From positions 1 to 64,000 of the forward strand of contig NZ_JAHXBG010000013.1 in assembly GCF_020103725.1 (NCBI RefSeq): DNA of 64,000 bases, in the 5' to 3' direction. The stretch's first letter is position 1, and each line of letters begins with the position of its first letter. This document shows, piece by piece, positions 17,263-25,456 of the stretch. The translations under genes were made by a program, and so were the position numbers. Source of the DNA: Hyalangium gracile. Its GTDB lineage: Bacteria > Myxococcota > Myxococcia > Myxococcales > Myxococcaceae. Below the pieces are notes generated by a model. That model did no database searches, was not told the origin of the DNA, and worked only from the letters and a program-made list of their open reading frames with translations.

Positions 17263-17287
17263 GGCCCTCCCCGAAGAGGGGAGGGCC
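17263..17287 (+). terminator. Strong hairpin terminator candidate
   Basis: GGCCCTCCCC and GGGGAGGGCC form a perfect 10-bp stem around GAAGA, 30 bp after the 16562 gene. It has no U-tract. Its 3-prime arm also supplies the purine-rich sequence before the next small ORF. Confidence 0.65.
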
Positions 17288-17295
17288 TCTGCGCC

Positions 17296-17511
17296 ATGAA
17301 CACGAAAGAACTGTCGGCTCCATACCCGGGCTACGAGCGCTGTGCCCGATGCCTTCATCTCTTCCTGGGCAGCATGCTCCGGCCCCATGGCACGCAGCGC
17401 GAGTGCCCGTGGTGCCTGGAACAGAGGCCTGGTACGCCCCACGGCCACGTGAGTCCGGCCTCCTGTGAGTGCCAGCTCCTGGCTCGTGCGGGGCAGCCCG
17501 CGGTGGTCTGA
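17296..17511 (+). CDS. Small zinc-ribbon-like protein
   Basis: 71 aa. Two knuckles, CARC (residues 16-19) and CPWC (38-41), with a further CEC near the end, suggest one bound zinc. The family is not recognised. The purine-rich arm of the upstream hairpin could act as a ribosome-binding site. It lies between the 16562 regulator and the minus-strand immunity gene. It may be a genuine small protein or a chance frame. Confidence 0.45.
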   Translation: MNTKELSAPYPGYERCARCLHLFLGSMLRPHGTQRECPWCLEQRPGTPHGHVSPASCECQLLARAGQPAVV

Positions 17512-17546
17512 AGTGATACGGCTCTCGTCTGCGTGTGCTTCCGCCC

Positions 17547-18017
17547 TCAGGCTTCCTCGTCGGGCAGAAGCGTGCGTAGGAGTTCATCATCAGGGCCAAG
17601 AGGGCGCCAGCCAGGTGGCGGCGGCGTGGCGAGGAGCGCGTCGCCAGCCCTCCTGACGCGCTCCTCATGAGTGGCCGGGGTGTAGGCGGTCCACGTGCCG
17701 AGCGCCAAGGCCACCTCCCCACGGGTTGCATCGTCCATCACGGCCGGCCAGCCGTTGGGGAGACTCTCGGCGAGCTCGCGGACGAGCACGTCGCGCAGAA
17801 AGCGCGTGACGTGTTTGCGCTGCTCGGCCTCAGCCAGCAAGCCGCTCAACACCTGCACGGCGGCGATGTCGTCCCTCCCCAGTTCCTCAGCCAGCACATA
17901 CAAGGGCACGGTGGGACGTGCCTCGGCGAAGGCGGTGAGCGAGGCGTAGCCACGCTCTTGCACCCGCTCATACAGGCGCGCCTTCACGTTGCCCTGCCAG
18001 GCCTGTCCGTCGCTCAC
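17547..18017 (-). CDS. Putative polymorphic-toxin immunity protein, paralogue A
   Basis: 156 aa from GTG 18017. The GTGA overlaps the TGA that ends a toxin-tail relic, as expected for a translationally coupled toxin-immunity pair. Closely related along its whole length to 19193-19663 (shared FAEARPT, LPNGWPAV and an identical C-terminus GPDxELLRTLLPDEEA). Mostly helical, without signal or transmembrane segments, so cytoplasmic. The family is not named with certainty; the immunity role comes from the cassette arrangement and from the Imm52 gene next door. Confidence 0.65.
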   Translation of the reverse strand: MSDGQAWQGNVKARLYERVQERGYASLTAFAEARPTVPLYVLAEELGRDDIAAVQVLSGLLAEAEQRKHVTRFLRDVLVRELAESLPNGWPAVMDDATRGEVALALGTWTAYTPATHEERVRRAGDALLATPPPPGWRPLGPDDELLRTLLPDEEA

Positions 18018-18118
18018 GATCCTCTCCACGGGGTGAAATTCACCGGGACCTGATAGTCCTTCATACGCTTCGCGACGTTCTTCGTGTCGTGCGAGCGCGC
18101 GACCCACGGCCACGCCGT
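18014..18118 (-). pseudogene. Orphan 3-prime tail of a toxin gene (cassette A)
   Basis: A short frame ends ...KDYQVPVNFTPWRGS-stop, overlapping the immunity start by 4 nt. The same ending (KEYKLPMNFTPWGGR-stop) precedes the paralogous immunity gene at 19663. No toxin body lies upstream; the tail abuts the Imm52 stop codon. I interpret it as the remnant of a replaced toxin C-terminus. Confidence 0.55.
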
Positions 18119-18837
18119 CACCCTGTTGACCAGGGCTTCAATGGTCCTAGCAGCCCGGCTCGAGCCAGCAGTTCGTGGACGCGAGCAGCGAGCGCGACGT
18201 GCTCCGGGTTGGAAGCGGTGAACCGCTCGGGAGTGAGGATGACGAGGGTGCCCTGGTCCTCGACGGGCTCGATACGTACGGGGGCAGGCAGTGGGGGCAC
18301 CGTGCCACGCAGCCGCGAGAAGTACATCACCCAGCCTACGAAGGTGCCTGGCTTCGCTTTGTCCGTCACGCTGTCCCGGTGCGCCTCGGATGTGGCCACT
18401 CCCCACTCCGGGTCCCAGGCCATGGCCATGGCGCGCAGCACTCCGGCCATGACGGGTGCGGTCAGCACGCGCTCCCCAAGAGGACCCTCCTCATAAGGCC
18501 GGAGTACGCAAGTGGACGGGAGGTGCAGAGAGGAATGACCGCAGTTGCCATCAACCCCGGATGTCTCCTCCTGGCTTTCACCTGTCCACAGATGGAAGGA
18601 GAAGCCATCTCCGATCCGATGCTCCTTTTGCGCGAACAGCTTCTGGAAGCTCTCCGCGTCTGTGACGAAGACGCGTTCGCGTGCTTCCGCGAAGGATGCC
18701 GCCGGCTCATACCAGCGGGTCCACGCTGGGTCGCAGTGCCCCAGGAGGTGGAAGAACCGCTCCGCACGTCGCGCGCAAGCCTCGGCGGATTCGGGCCGGT
18801 CGAGCCAGCAAGAGCCAGCGTAATACGTCTCTATCAT
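18118..18837 (-). CDS. Imm52-family immunity protein
   Basis: 239 aa from ATG 18837, with GAGGAG about 10 bases before it. The opening IETYYAGSCW and the ESAEACARRAERFF helix match, from memory, the Imm52 family of myxobacterial immunity proteins, which neutralise toxins delivered by SitA-type lipoproteins or related systems. Soluble, no signal peptide. It is preceded 14 nt upstream by a truncated lipoprotein leader that would normally belong to the cognate toxin, so this is probably an orphan immunity gene. A frameshifted relic with a similar C-terminus lies at 10900-11110. Confidence 0.75.
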   Translation of the reverse strand: MIETYYAGSCWLDRPESAEACARRAERFFHLLGHCDPAWTRWYEPAASFAEARERVFVTDAESFQKLFAQKEHRIGDGFSFHLWTGESQEETSGVDGNCGHSSLHLPSTCVLRPYEEGPLGERVLTAPVMAGVLRAMAMAWDPEWGVATSEAHRDSVTDKAKPGTFVGWVMYFSRLRGTVPPLPAPVRIEPVEDQGTLVILTPERFTASNPEHVALAARVHELLARAGLLGPLKPWSTG

Positions 18838-18851
18838 CAGAGGGCGACTCC

Positions 18852-18947
18852 TCACGGGGGTGGGGGGATATGAACGACCTCGATATCGCTTGGGGTGCTG
18901 CACCCGGCGAAGGAGGCGAACAGCAGCACGACCGCCCCGTGCCGCAT
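18852..18947 (-). pseudogene. Truncated SitA-like lipoprotein toxin leader
   Basis: A 31-codon frame starting MRHGAVVLLFASFAGC has a textbook lipobox (Cys16), then STPSDIEVVHIPPPP and a stop. Myxobacterial SitA-type toxins begin with just such a lipoprotein signal, and this piece is immediately upstream of an Imm52 gene. The toxin body is missing. It could still be translated as a tiny lipopeptide. Confidence 0.55.
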
Positions 18948-19192
18948 GTGGGGCCTCCTGGCAATGCCCCCACGCCTCGGGAGCACCACCCGAGATTACA
19001 GGGGGGCTATGCCAGTCCCGTCAATGAAGGGAGCGCCTGGATACCAGTGAAGGAAGGGGCCTTCCTCCATGAATACGGCTGGCTCGAGAGGAGAAGGCTC
19101 GTGTTGAAGGGACCGAGCGAGAGCAGAGAGGTAGGGGAGGGCTGCTGACTACCGGGCATCTTCGCGGAAGTCTGCTGCGCGCGCTTCCGCCC

Positions 19193-19663
19193 TCAAGCTT
19201 CCTCGTCGGGCAGGAGCGTGCGGAGGAGCTCGTTGTCAGGGCCAAGAGGGCGCCAGCCGGGTGGCGGCGGCGTGGCTCGCAGCGCTGCCCTGGCCTGCTT
19301 GACACGTTTCTGATGAGTCTCGGGGGTGTAGGTTGTCCAACGGGCAAGTGCATGGGCGACATCGAAGAGGGTGGCCTCGTCCAGCACGGCCGGCCAGCCG
19401 TTCGGGAGATGCTGAGACAGCTCGCGCACGAGCTGCCCGCGCACCAGGCGCGTCACCTGATGACTCCGCTCCGCCTCCTCGACCAACACGCTGAATACCT
19501 GCACGCCGGCGATGTCGTCCGCGCCCAGTTCCTCGGCTAATGCCACCAGTGAGGCAGTGGGACGCGCCTCGGCGAAAGCGGTGAGCGAATCGTACCCACG
19601 ATCTTGAACCCGCTCATGCAGACGGGCCTTCCAGTCGCCCTCCCAGGATCGGTCCCCGCTCAC
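19193..19663 (-). CDS. Putative polymorphic-toxin immunity protein, paralogue B
   Basis: 156 aa from GTG 19663. The start overlaps the stop of a toxin-tail relic by GTGA, exactly as for paralogue A. The two proteins share their length, most of the core and the last 13 residues with one change. Divergence is concentrated in the middle helices (for example RKHVTRFLRDVL in A against SHQVTRLVRGQL in B), where toxin specificity might reside. A longer upstream reading frame exists, but the coupled GTG start is better supported. Confidence 0.65.
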   Translation of the reverse strand: MSGDRSWEGDWKARLHERVQDRGYDSLTAFAEARPTASLVALAEELGADDIAGVQVFSVLVEEAERSHQVTRLVRGQLVRELSQHLPNGWPAVLDEATLFDVAHALARWTTYTPETHQKRVKQARAALRATPPPPGWRPLGPDNELLRTLLPDEEA

Positions 19664-19731
19664 CTTCCACCCCAAGGCGTGAAGTTCATGGGGAGCTTGT
19701 ACTCCTTGGTGCCTCCGGGGCGGGAGCCTCG
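19660..19731 (-). pseudogene. Orphan 3-prime tail of a toxin gene (cassette B)
   Basis: 23 codons ending KEYKLPMNFTPWGGR-stop, with an in-frame stop just upstream. It matches the tail before paralogue A at K-x-Y-x-x-P-x-N-F-T-P-W-x-G. Only the extreme C-terminus of the toxin survives. Confidence 0.5.
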
Positions 19732-19928
19732 TCACACCTCGGGTCTGCTCACGAGAACCGCAGTGAGACTTGTCCACGAGCAGCTGGTGCGTGGAACGTA
19801 GGCCCGCATGGGGCTCGTCGGCGGGGAGTGCCAGCGTGCCTGCTGTGGGAAGTGAGGCTGCGTGCATCTGCCCCATGAGGTAGGGTACGGAGTGCGCGGC
19901 AATGAGCTCCCGCGTGACGGAGAACCCC

Positions 19929-21440
19929 ATGGGGAGACAGCGACAGCCCAGTCAGGAAGTGGATCCGCTGGCCTTGCCGCTGGGCACGCAGGTAGGCCCG
20001 TGGCAGGTGGTGGGGTTCGGAGGCCGCGGCGCCTACGGCTCGCTGTACCGAGTGAAGCGGGCAGGAGAGGGCAATGCCGGGCCCTTTGCGCTCAAGCTGG
20101 CCATCCATCCTCGGGACGAGCGCTTCGCGCGGGAGGCCTCGCTGCTCTCGCGCATCCGCAGTGCCCACGTCCCACGGTTGCAGGCGCAGGGACTGTGGGA
20201 GCACGCGTCCGGAGTGTTTCCGTACCTGGTGATGGAATGGGCGGAGGGCGAACCGCTGTACGAGTGGGCTGCGCGACGCAACCCATCCTTGCGGCAGATG
20301 CTCCGAGTGCTGGCGCAGGTGGCACGAGCGCTCGAGGCCACGCACGCGACCGGGAGCGTGCACCGAGACGTGAAGGGAGCCAATGTGCTGGTGCGGCCAG
20401 CAGATGCATGGGTCACCCTCACGGACTTCGGAGCCGGGCATTATCGGGGAGCCGCGACGCTCACCTCCAAGCTGTTGCCGCCGGGCACGCCTACGTACCG
20501 CAGCCCCGAGGCGTGGGCCTTCCTGCGCACCTTCCTTCGCCACCCCACCGCTCACTACCCGGCCAGCGCATGTGATGATCTGTTCGCGTTCGGAGTGATG
20601 GCCTACCGGCTGCTGACGGACGAATACCCGCCGCTCACCCACCCGGAAGAGCCCGGAGCCGAGGTGTGGCGGGAGGGCGGGCCTGGGCCGCGGCCACCGA
20701 GCGAACTCAATCCCCAGGTGAGCCGGGAAGTGGATGCCCTCATCCTGCGCCTGCTGGCCACGGCTCCTGTCGAGCGGTTTCATGGCCAGGCTCGCGAGGC
20801 GGCGGAGGCGCTGCAACAGGCGGCGGAAGGTGCGCGAGCCGAGGCGGATGCTCCGATGTTCCGCTGGGGAGACGCGCACCAACCTCGGTGGCGCTCTCCG
20901 GAAGCGGTGCGGCTGGCCGAGGAGCGGGATGTCGCTGCCAGGGAGCAACTCACACGACGGCGGGCGGAGGCACGCGCTCGGACCACAACGGTCAGCAGGT
21001 CGGCTGTGCCTCGAACTCTCGCGTCACCCTGGAGGGTAGCTGCCGCAGTGGCCCTCCTGGGAGGGGTAATCGCCATGATCTGGGCGTCGAGGGTGGAGCG
21101 GAGCCAAGAGGGGGCGCGGGCCACTCCCGGGATGGGGCCCAGCGATGATGGGAGCGTTGCCGTGGGGGACAGCGCCCAGAACTCCTCCGGCAAGACGTTC
21201 TTGCCAGAACCTCTGGGGGAAAGAGTGTCTCCGGCGGGAGAACCGCTCCCCCAGGAGCCGCTCCCCGGTCAGCGCAAGCCCCCGTGCCGGCCGAACGGAG
21301 AGGTGGAGCTTCGCGGCGGATGTTGGAACCGCATCGACAACGCGCGCCCGCCGTGTGAGGAGTATGCGTACGAGTGGAATGAGGAGTGTTACCTGCCTGC
21401 TTATGCGAACCGGCGCAGACCTGCTGCGGATAAACCGTGA
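19929..21440 (+). CDS. Membrane Ser/Thr protein kinase with Cys-rich exported tail
   Basis: 503 aa from ATG 19929, preceded by GGAG at 6 nt; an ATG nine codons earlier is less likely. The kinase domain (about 22-300) is complete: GFGGRGAYG loop, Lys56 in ALK, HRD (145-147), DFG (166-168) and a SPE motif. A single transmembrane helix lies at about 350-370. The exported part is Pro-rich and ends in a small Cys-rich module (PPC...GGCW...PPCEEY...ECYLP), seen in other myxobacterial kinases and probably a sensor. It is the intact counterpart of the headless kinase at 14778. No operon partner is evident. Confidence 0.88.
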   Translation: MGRQRQPSQEVDPLALPLGTQVGPWQVVGFGGRGAYGSLYRVKRAGEGNAGPFALKLAIHPRDERFAREASLLSRIRSAHVPRLQAQGLWEHASGVFPYLVMEWAEGEPLYEWAARRNPSLRQMLRVLAQVARALEATHATGSVHRDVKGANVLVRPADAWVTLTDFGAGHYRGAATLTSKLLPPGTPTYRSPEAWAFLRTFLRHPTAHYPASACDDLFAFGVMAYRLLTDEYPPLTHPEEPGAEVWREGGPGPRPPSELNPQVSREVDALILRLLATAPVERFHGQAREAAEALQQAAEGARAEADAPMFRWGDAHQPRWRSPEAVRLAEERDVAAREQLTRRRAEARARTTTVSRSAVPRTLASPWRVAAAVALLGGVIAMIWASRVERSQEGARATPGMGPSDDGSVAVGDSAQNSSGKTFLPEPLGERVSPAGEPLPQEPLPGQRKPPCRPNGEVELRGGCWNRIDNARPPCEEYAYEWNEECYLPAYANRRRPAADKP

Positions 21441-21590
21441 ACAGGCAGGCGACAGTCATCCATATGGGCAGCACGTAGCCGCTCATCCCATCTATACTTC
21501 TCAGTCGGGACATGCCTCTGCCACGTCCTACGGCAGAGCGGCCGCTTCAGTGTGATACGCAATCAGGATCGACTCACCTGAATACTGGGA

Positions 21591-22964
21591 TTAGAGCACG
21601 CGCCCTGGAATAGAGATGCCACTAATACGCCGGAATAGAGAGAGCGCATAACGGTCAGTCATCCCGCTGACGTAATCCGTTACCCAAAGAAGTTTGTCGT
21701 ACTTGGACGAGGTGTTCTTCTTCCCAAACCTTTGCTCCATAAGTGAAACCAGCTTTTCCTCGCGCTGCGAGGGGGCTTCCTTTAACGCAGCAGGGACAAA
21801 AGAGGACAGAAGCCCACCCAGCGCTTCATACCCAGCGAGTTCAATCTCCAGTACGCTCGTGGCCCTGTAGCACTTGCTTTGAGCAAGTTGCTGCAGCTTC
21901 TTCAAATCACTTCCGGAGGGGATAATTTTTGACAGCGACTGTTCGAATTTCCCCTCTAGGATTTGGGGTTCATTGTCCATGAATGCTTCGACGCATTCCC
22001 TCAGGAACTGACCAACTGCGTTGGCGCGCAAGTAGCCAACGCTGCTACGCTTGTTATGGCTCTTCTGCTTGAATTCATTCTCGCTGAATGCCGAGGCTTT
22101 CCGGGCAACCGGCAGGAGGGCTGACTCGGCCTCGTCCGCTGCGACATAACCGAGGCGCACCCCATCTTCGATGTCGAGAATCGAGTAGCAGATATCGTCG
22201 GCAGCTTCGACCAGAAACGCAAGAGGATGTCGCGTCCAAGCCAAGCCATCGAAGCCGGACTGTTGAGGTATCAAGCCAACCTCCTCTGCTATCAATTGAA
22301 ACAAGTTCCTTTCTGCTTGCTTGAAGCCGTGCTTTTTTAAGTCCGCTCGTGGCGGAGTGTTGTTCTTGGAAGGGAATTCTTCCGGTTTGCTTGACTCCCT
22401 TGGATACTTGGTGAACGTGGCGAGCGTCGCTGCAGTTAGTTGCAAGCCCCCATCCCCCTCATGTTGAAGACGGGACAGCAGTCGGAATCCTTGCGCGTTG
22501 CCCTCGAACTTCAAGAGGTCCGTGCGCTCGCGGTCGGAAAGTTCGGGCAGGAATTGCTTTCCATCGCCGTGCTCGAAGAAGGAAGCAATTACGGACTCTC
22601 CACTGTGTCCGAAGGGCGGGTTCCCGATGTCGTGAGCCAAGCATGCGGCAGCAACAACTGTGCCCACATCGTGCGGGAATCGCTCGGGATACTTCTCTCT
22701 TTCTCGGATCCTCTTCCCGACAGCAACGCCAAGCGACCGCCCTACCGAGGAAGCTTCCAAACTGTGGGTGAGTCTTGAGTGGACGACATCGTCCTCAGGC
22801 AATGGGAAGACCTGGGTCTTGTCGTGCATCCGGCGGAATGCCGTTGAGAAGAGGATCCGGTCCCAGTCGCGCTCGAAGGCGCTGCGCTCGGGTTCCTCTG
22901 CCTTCTCCAAGAGAGTGCCGTCATTCTTTAGGCGCTTCTTCGACAGCAACTTGTTCCAGTCCAA
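21591..22964 (-). CDS. dgt: dGTP triphosphohydrolase-like HD protein
   Basis: 457 aa. HD-superfamily dGTPase: the opening MDWNKLLSKKRL and the metal-binding motifs HSRLTHSLE and AHDIGNPPFGH are characteristic. The start codon is TTG at 22964, with GAGG six bases before it. It hydrolyses dNTPs, typically dGTP, to the nucleoside and triphosphate. In other bacteria such enzymes also act in phage defence by draining dNTPs. Base composition is visibly AT-richer than the flanks. It is downstream of the SEC-C protein gene on the same strand (175-bp gap), with the unknown 24075 gene first. This context favours a defence role over housekeeping, though that is inferred. Confidence 0.88.
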   Translation of the reverse strand: MDWNKLLSKKRLKNDGTLLEKAEEPERSAFERDWDRILFSTAFRRMHDKTQVFPLPEDDVVHSRLTHSLEASSVGRSLGVAVGKRIREREKYPERFPHDVGTVVAAACLAHDIGNPPFGHSGESVIASFFEHGDGKQFLPELSDRERTDLLKFEGNAQGFRLLSRLQHEGDGGLQLTAATLATFTKYPRESSKPEEFPSKNNTPPRADLKKHGFKQAERNLFQLIAEEVGLIPQQSGFDGLAWTRHPLAFLVEAADDICYSILDIEDGVRLGYVAADEAESALLPVARKASAFSENEFKQKSHNKRSSVGYLRANAVGQFLRECVEAFMDNEPQILEGKFEQSLSKIIPSGSDLKKLQQLAQSKCYRATSVLEIELAGYEALGGLLSSFVPAALKEAPSQREEKLVSLMEQRFGKKNTSSKYDKLLWVTDYVSGMTDRYALSLFRRISGISIPGRVL

Positions 22965-23139
22965 AGCTGACCTCGTGTATTTGGTGACTTCAACCCGCAG
23001 GGCGAATCGAGGGTGTGGTCAAGCGCGGGTTACTGGATGCGGTTCTGAAGATTATGCATAAGCGATGGCTTCCGCTCAACACTCTCCAGTGCTGCACTTA
23101 CTGTGCCGCCCCGTTTTCTTGGCACACAGGTACTCCAGG

Positions 23140-24078
23140 CTATTTCGGTGCGTTGACCAGCGGGTCGTTTACCGAGTGGCGACAAATCATCTGGTCAGCG
23201 AGCGAGACGCCAGGTGGCGGCTCCACGTCGAAGATCACGATGCAGTGCAGCGCTTCGTGTGTCTTCTTACCAGCGCAGCACTTCTTGAACTTCTTGAGTG
23301 AGCCGCAAGGACACGGAGCGTTTGGGGCGCAGCGCGCGAACGGGGGTTGGAGGTACTTCTCGTTCGTAAAGCGGCGTGTTTCCGTGCGCACATGCCAGCC
23401 ATCCCATGCCGAGGCCAAGCGCGACACAACGTAGTGGACCTTGCCGTAGTTGTACGGAGTGGTCGTGAAGAGGACCGAGTACTTCTGCACCGGAGTCTTC
23501 ACGAAGGAGATTTCCATAATCACTGACTCCGCGATCCTGCGGCCACACATCTCGCCGTCGTACAGGTCAAATACCCGGTGCCCACACGTCTTGCGGGGAG
23601 TTACATGGTGCCCGCAGATGCTGCAGAGCACCTTCTTCTTTATGAACCCTGGACTGAAGAAGGCCGTATACGGGAACAAGGACTGGAAGCGTGGAATGTG
23701 CTCCAGCATGAAGGCGACGCCATAGCGATCCGCCGCATCATCGAAGTGGTACGCGAGGAAGGAGAGCTGAATCTCCGCGCGCTCGAACGCTACCCATGCA
23801 TCGTAGTAGTGGTCTTGGCGGCACTGTTCCACGGCCTCTACATACGCCGTTTGTGCCGTGGCGATGGTCTCCAGGATCCACGCCGCCGCTGCAAGATGTT
23901 GGTCACCTGTTGCTACTGCCGAAGCTTTGGCTGCCGTGAGGTGCGCGCGACCGGTGGCGGAAAGAGTTCCCCCATGGGCACGGTACGCCTGGAGTTCGGA
24001 TCTTGGCTGGGCCAACTGCGCGGCCTTTTCTACCAGTTCAGCAATGGCGGCGCGGTCGAGCCTCGAAACAAACGTCAT
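23140..24078 (-). CDS. SEC-C motif protein
   Basis: 312 aa. The C-terminal third carries a SEC-C zinc motif (CPCGSLKKFKKCC). The middle has CSICGHH...CGHRVFDLYDGEMCGRR, a second probable zinc site. The N-terminal 120 residues are helical. SEC-C motifs bind zinc and often ride on proteins of the translation apparatus or on accessory effectors. The ATG at 24078 overlaps the upstream gene by ATGA, indicating translational coupling. It has the AT-richer composition of the dGTPase gene. The biochemical role is unknown. Confidence 0.8.
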   Translation of the reverse strand: MTFVSRLDRAAIAELVEKAAQLAQPRSELQAYRAHGGTLSATGRAHLTAAKASAVATGDQHLAAAAWILETIATAQTAYVEAVEQCRQDHYYDAWVAFERAEIQLSFLAYHFDDAADRYGVAFMLEHIPRFQSLFPYTAFFSPGFIKKKVLCSICGHHVTPRKTCGHRVFDLYDGEMCGRRIAESVIMEISFVKTPVQKYSVLFTTTPYNYGKVHYVVSRLASAWDGWHVRTETRRFTNEKYLQPPFARCAPNAPCPCGSLKKFKKCCAGKKTHEALHCIVIFDVEPPPGVSLADQMICRHSVNDPLVNAPK

Positions 24079-24644
24079 TTCTTCTTGCTCCCCGCTTTGG
24101 AGTCTCCACCGGACTGCTCGTTGAACGCGGCACGCAGGGATTCAGAAAAGGCCGTTTCGAAGGTCCCGGGCGGCCCTTCGTACTTGATGGACACGGTCTT
24201 CTTCTGCCCGTCGAGGAGCACCTCTGCCTTTACGTTCCCCTCCTTCCGGGACGGTCCTCGCTTGAGCCAGTCGTAGACGTAGTTTGACAGGAGGTTAATG
24301 AGGAGGGACACCTGGGCTTGGTTTCCTGCAATCATGACCAGGGTCGGGATCCACAATTCCTCCCCATGTAGGCCCAGCTCCAGGTAATCCTCGTCCCTAA
24401 CAGCTAGGTCAACTGTGAGGGAGTCAGCTTGGTTGTCCTGGAGGTACCTGAAGAAGTTCTCGGTGCCAGGAGGGAATACCGGTCCATCTGCCCCTCGGTA
24501 GTCCTCTTCAGGTACGAGGATGACGTTCGCGCGTTCAAGCTGCGCCCTGAAGGTCCTGTCATCACCGGCCCTCTCCAGGATGCGCGGGAACTGGCTGGGA
24601 ACCACTTGGACCTGAACAGACGGCTGGGGCGTGGAGGCTTTCAT
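24075..24644 (-). CDS. Unknown protein, first gene of the dGTPase cluster
   Basis: 189 aa from ATG 24644; a GTG five codons upstream is possible. Not recognised. It has a hydrophobic stretch around residues 95-125 (WIPTLVMIAG, then VSLLINLLSNYVYDWL) followed by a strand-rich tail ending in a Lys-rich sequence. It overlaps the SEC-C gene by 4 nt. It could be a membrane-associated effector or a sensor for the cluster, but nothing in the sequence proves this. Confidence 0.7.
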   Translation of the reverse strand: MKASTPQPSVQVQVVPSQFPRILERAGDDRTFRAQLERANVILVPEEDYRGADGPVFPPGTENFFRYLQDNQADSLTVDLAVRDEDYLELGLHGEELWIPTLVMIAGNQAQVSLLINLLSNYVYDWLKRGPSRKEGNVKAEVLLDGQKKTVSIKYEGPPGTFETAFSESLRAAFNEQSGGDSKAGSKKK

Positions 24645-24755
24645 GGGGAGGTCTCTCACTTAAGAGCCAATGCAAGCAGGCGCAAGACCACCTATGTTCC
24701 ACCTCGATGGAACTACGGCATACGCGGCCGGCTTGGAAGCATTCGGGAGACACTC

Positions 24756-24808
24756 CGGTGCTTGAAAGCACCGAAGCCGGAAACCGCTGACGAATCAGCA
24801 GCTTCCGG
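24756..24808. other. Two consecutive stem-loops beside the tRNA fragment
   Basis: CGGTGCT and AGCACCG (24756-24773) form a 7-bp stem with a TGAA tetraloop. GCCGGAA and TTCCGGC (about 24776-24808) form another stem with an inner GCTG/CAGC stem. They sit in the non-coding leader of the 24644 operon and could be a leader structure, a terminator from the 24872 side, or part of an integration site. Confidence 0.5.
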
Positions 24809-24820
24809 CCCCAACTTCAG

Positions 24821-24855
24821 TGTCCCCGATGGGATTCGAACCCGTCGGACTCCGC
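24821..24855 (-). other. 3-prime fragment of a tRNA gene (possible attachment site)
   Basis: The minus strand has a T-arm, GGGTTCGAATCCC, followed by an acceptor-like end CGGGGAC plus discriminator A. No matching 5-prime half (GTCCCCG) lies within tRNA distance, and the stop codon of the 24872 gene is only 17-20 bp away. Partial 3-prime tRNA copies are typical footprints of integrase-mediated insertion. The intact tRNA was not found in the window. Confidence 0.6.
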
Positions 24856-24871
24856 TGCGCTGAGCCCGCCG

Positions 24872-25456
24872 CTAGAAGCGGCCGCCCAGGGTGAGCGAGG
24901 CGTCGAAGAGGCCGCCCTGCGGATTGCCCAGCGACGCGTCGGACGCGAAGCTCTCATCCACCAGCAGCCGGTACGTGGCGCGCAGGCCCGCCGTCAGCCC
25001 TCCCTTGTTGAACTCGACGCCGGCGGCCACCGGCACCTCCTCCACCAGGTCCGAGTCGTAGAGCCCCGCCCCCCCGCTGGCCGAGACGTACGAGGCGCCC
25101 AGGCCCGCGCCCACGAAGGGCTTCACCACCTCGATGAAGGGCGGCGCCAGCTTGATCAGCCCCGTGGCCCCGTTGCGCGTCAGCCGCGCATCGGGCAGCA
25201 GCCCGTTGTCCACCGTGTTGCTCGAGCCCGTGTAGCCCAGCTCGAAGCCCAGGATGTTCGTGGGCTGCACGTTCACCGTCAGGCCCCACGCCGGACCCGT
25301 GTTGATGTCCTCTCCCAGCTCGCCGGTGTACTCGCTCACGCCGCCGCTCAAGAACACCTTCAGATCGCCCTTCTTGTCCTCATCCCTGGCCAGCGCCGTG
25401 CCCGCAACCCCCAGCCCCAGCACGAACGCCATCACCCGAAGTCCTTTGTTGTGCAT
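24872..25456 (-). CDS. Outer-membrane beta-barrel protein, unknown function
   Basis: 194 aa with a signal peptide (MHNKGLRVMAFVLGLGVAGT, cleavage after ALA). The mature part alternates hydrophobic and polar residues in strands separated by short turns and ends in Leu-Gly-Gly-Arg-Phe; the terminal Phe is typical of outer-membrane barrels. About eight strands fit the length. No catalytic motif. Transcribed divergently from recJ across a 418-bp gap. Confidence 0.75.
   Translation of the reverse strand: MHNKGLRVMAFVLGLGVAGTALARDEDKKGDLKVFLSGGVSEYTGELGEDINTGPAWGLTVNVQPTNILGFELGYTGSSNTVDNGLLPDARLTRNGATGLIKLAPPFIEVVKPFVGAGLGASYVSASGGAGLYDSDLVEEVPVAAGVEFNKGGLTAGLRATYRLLVDESFASDASLGNPQGGLFDASLTLGGRF

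Noticed and set aside
24429-24863. 144-aa plus-strand ORF ending in PDGIRTRRTPLR
   Set aside because: The tail is the well-known spurious translation of a tRNA 3-prime end, and the rest overlaps the unknown gene on the other strand.
24821-24900. Complete tRNA gene
   Set aside because: Only the T-arm and acceptor 3-prime side are present. No complementary 5-prime acceptor or D-arm, and the T-stem has a mismatch.
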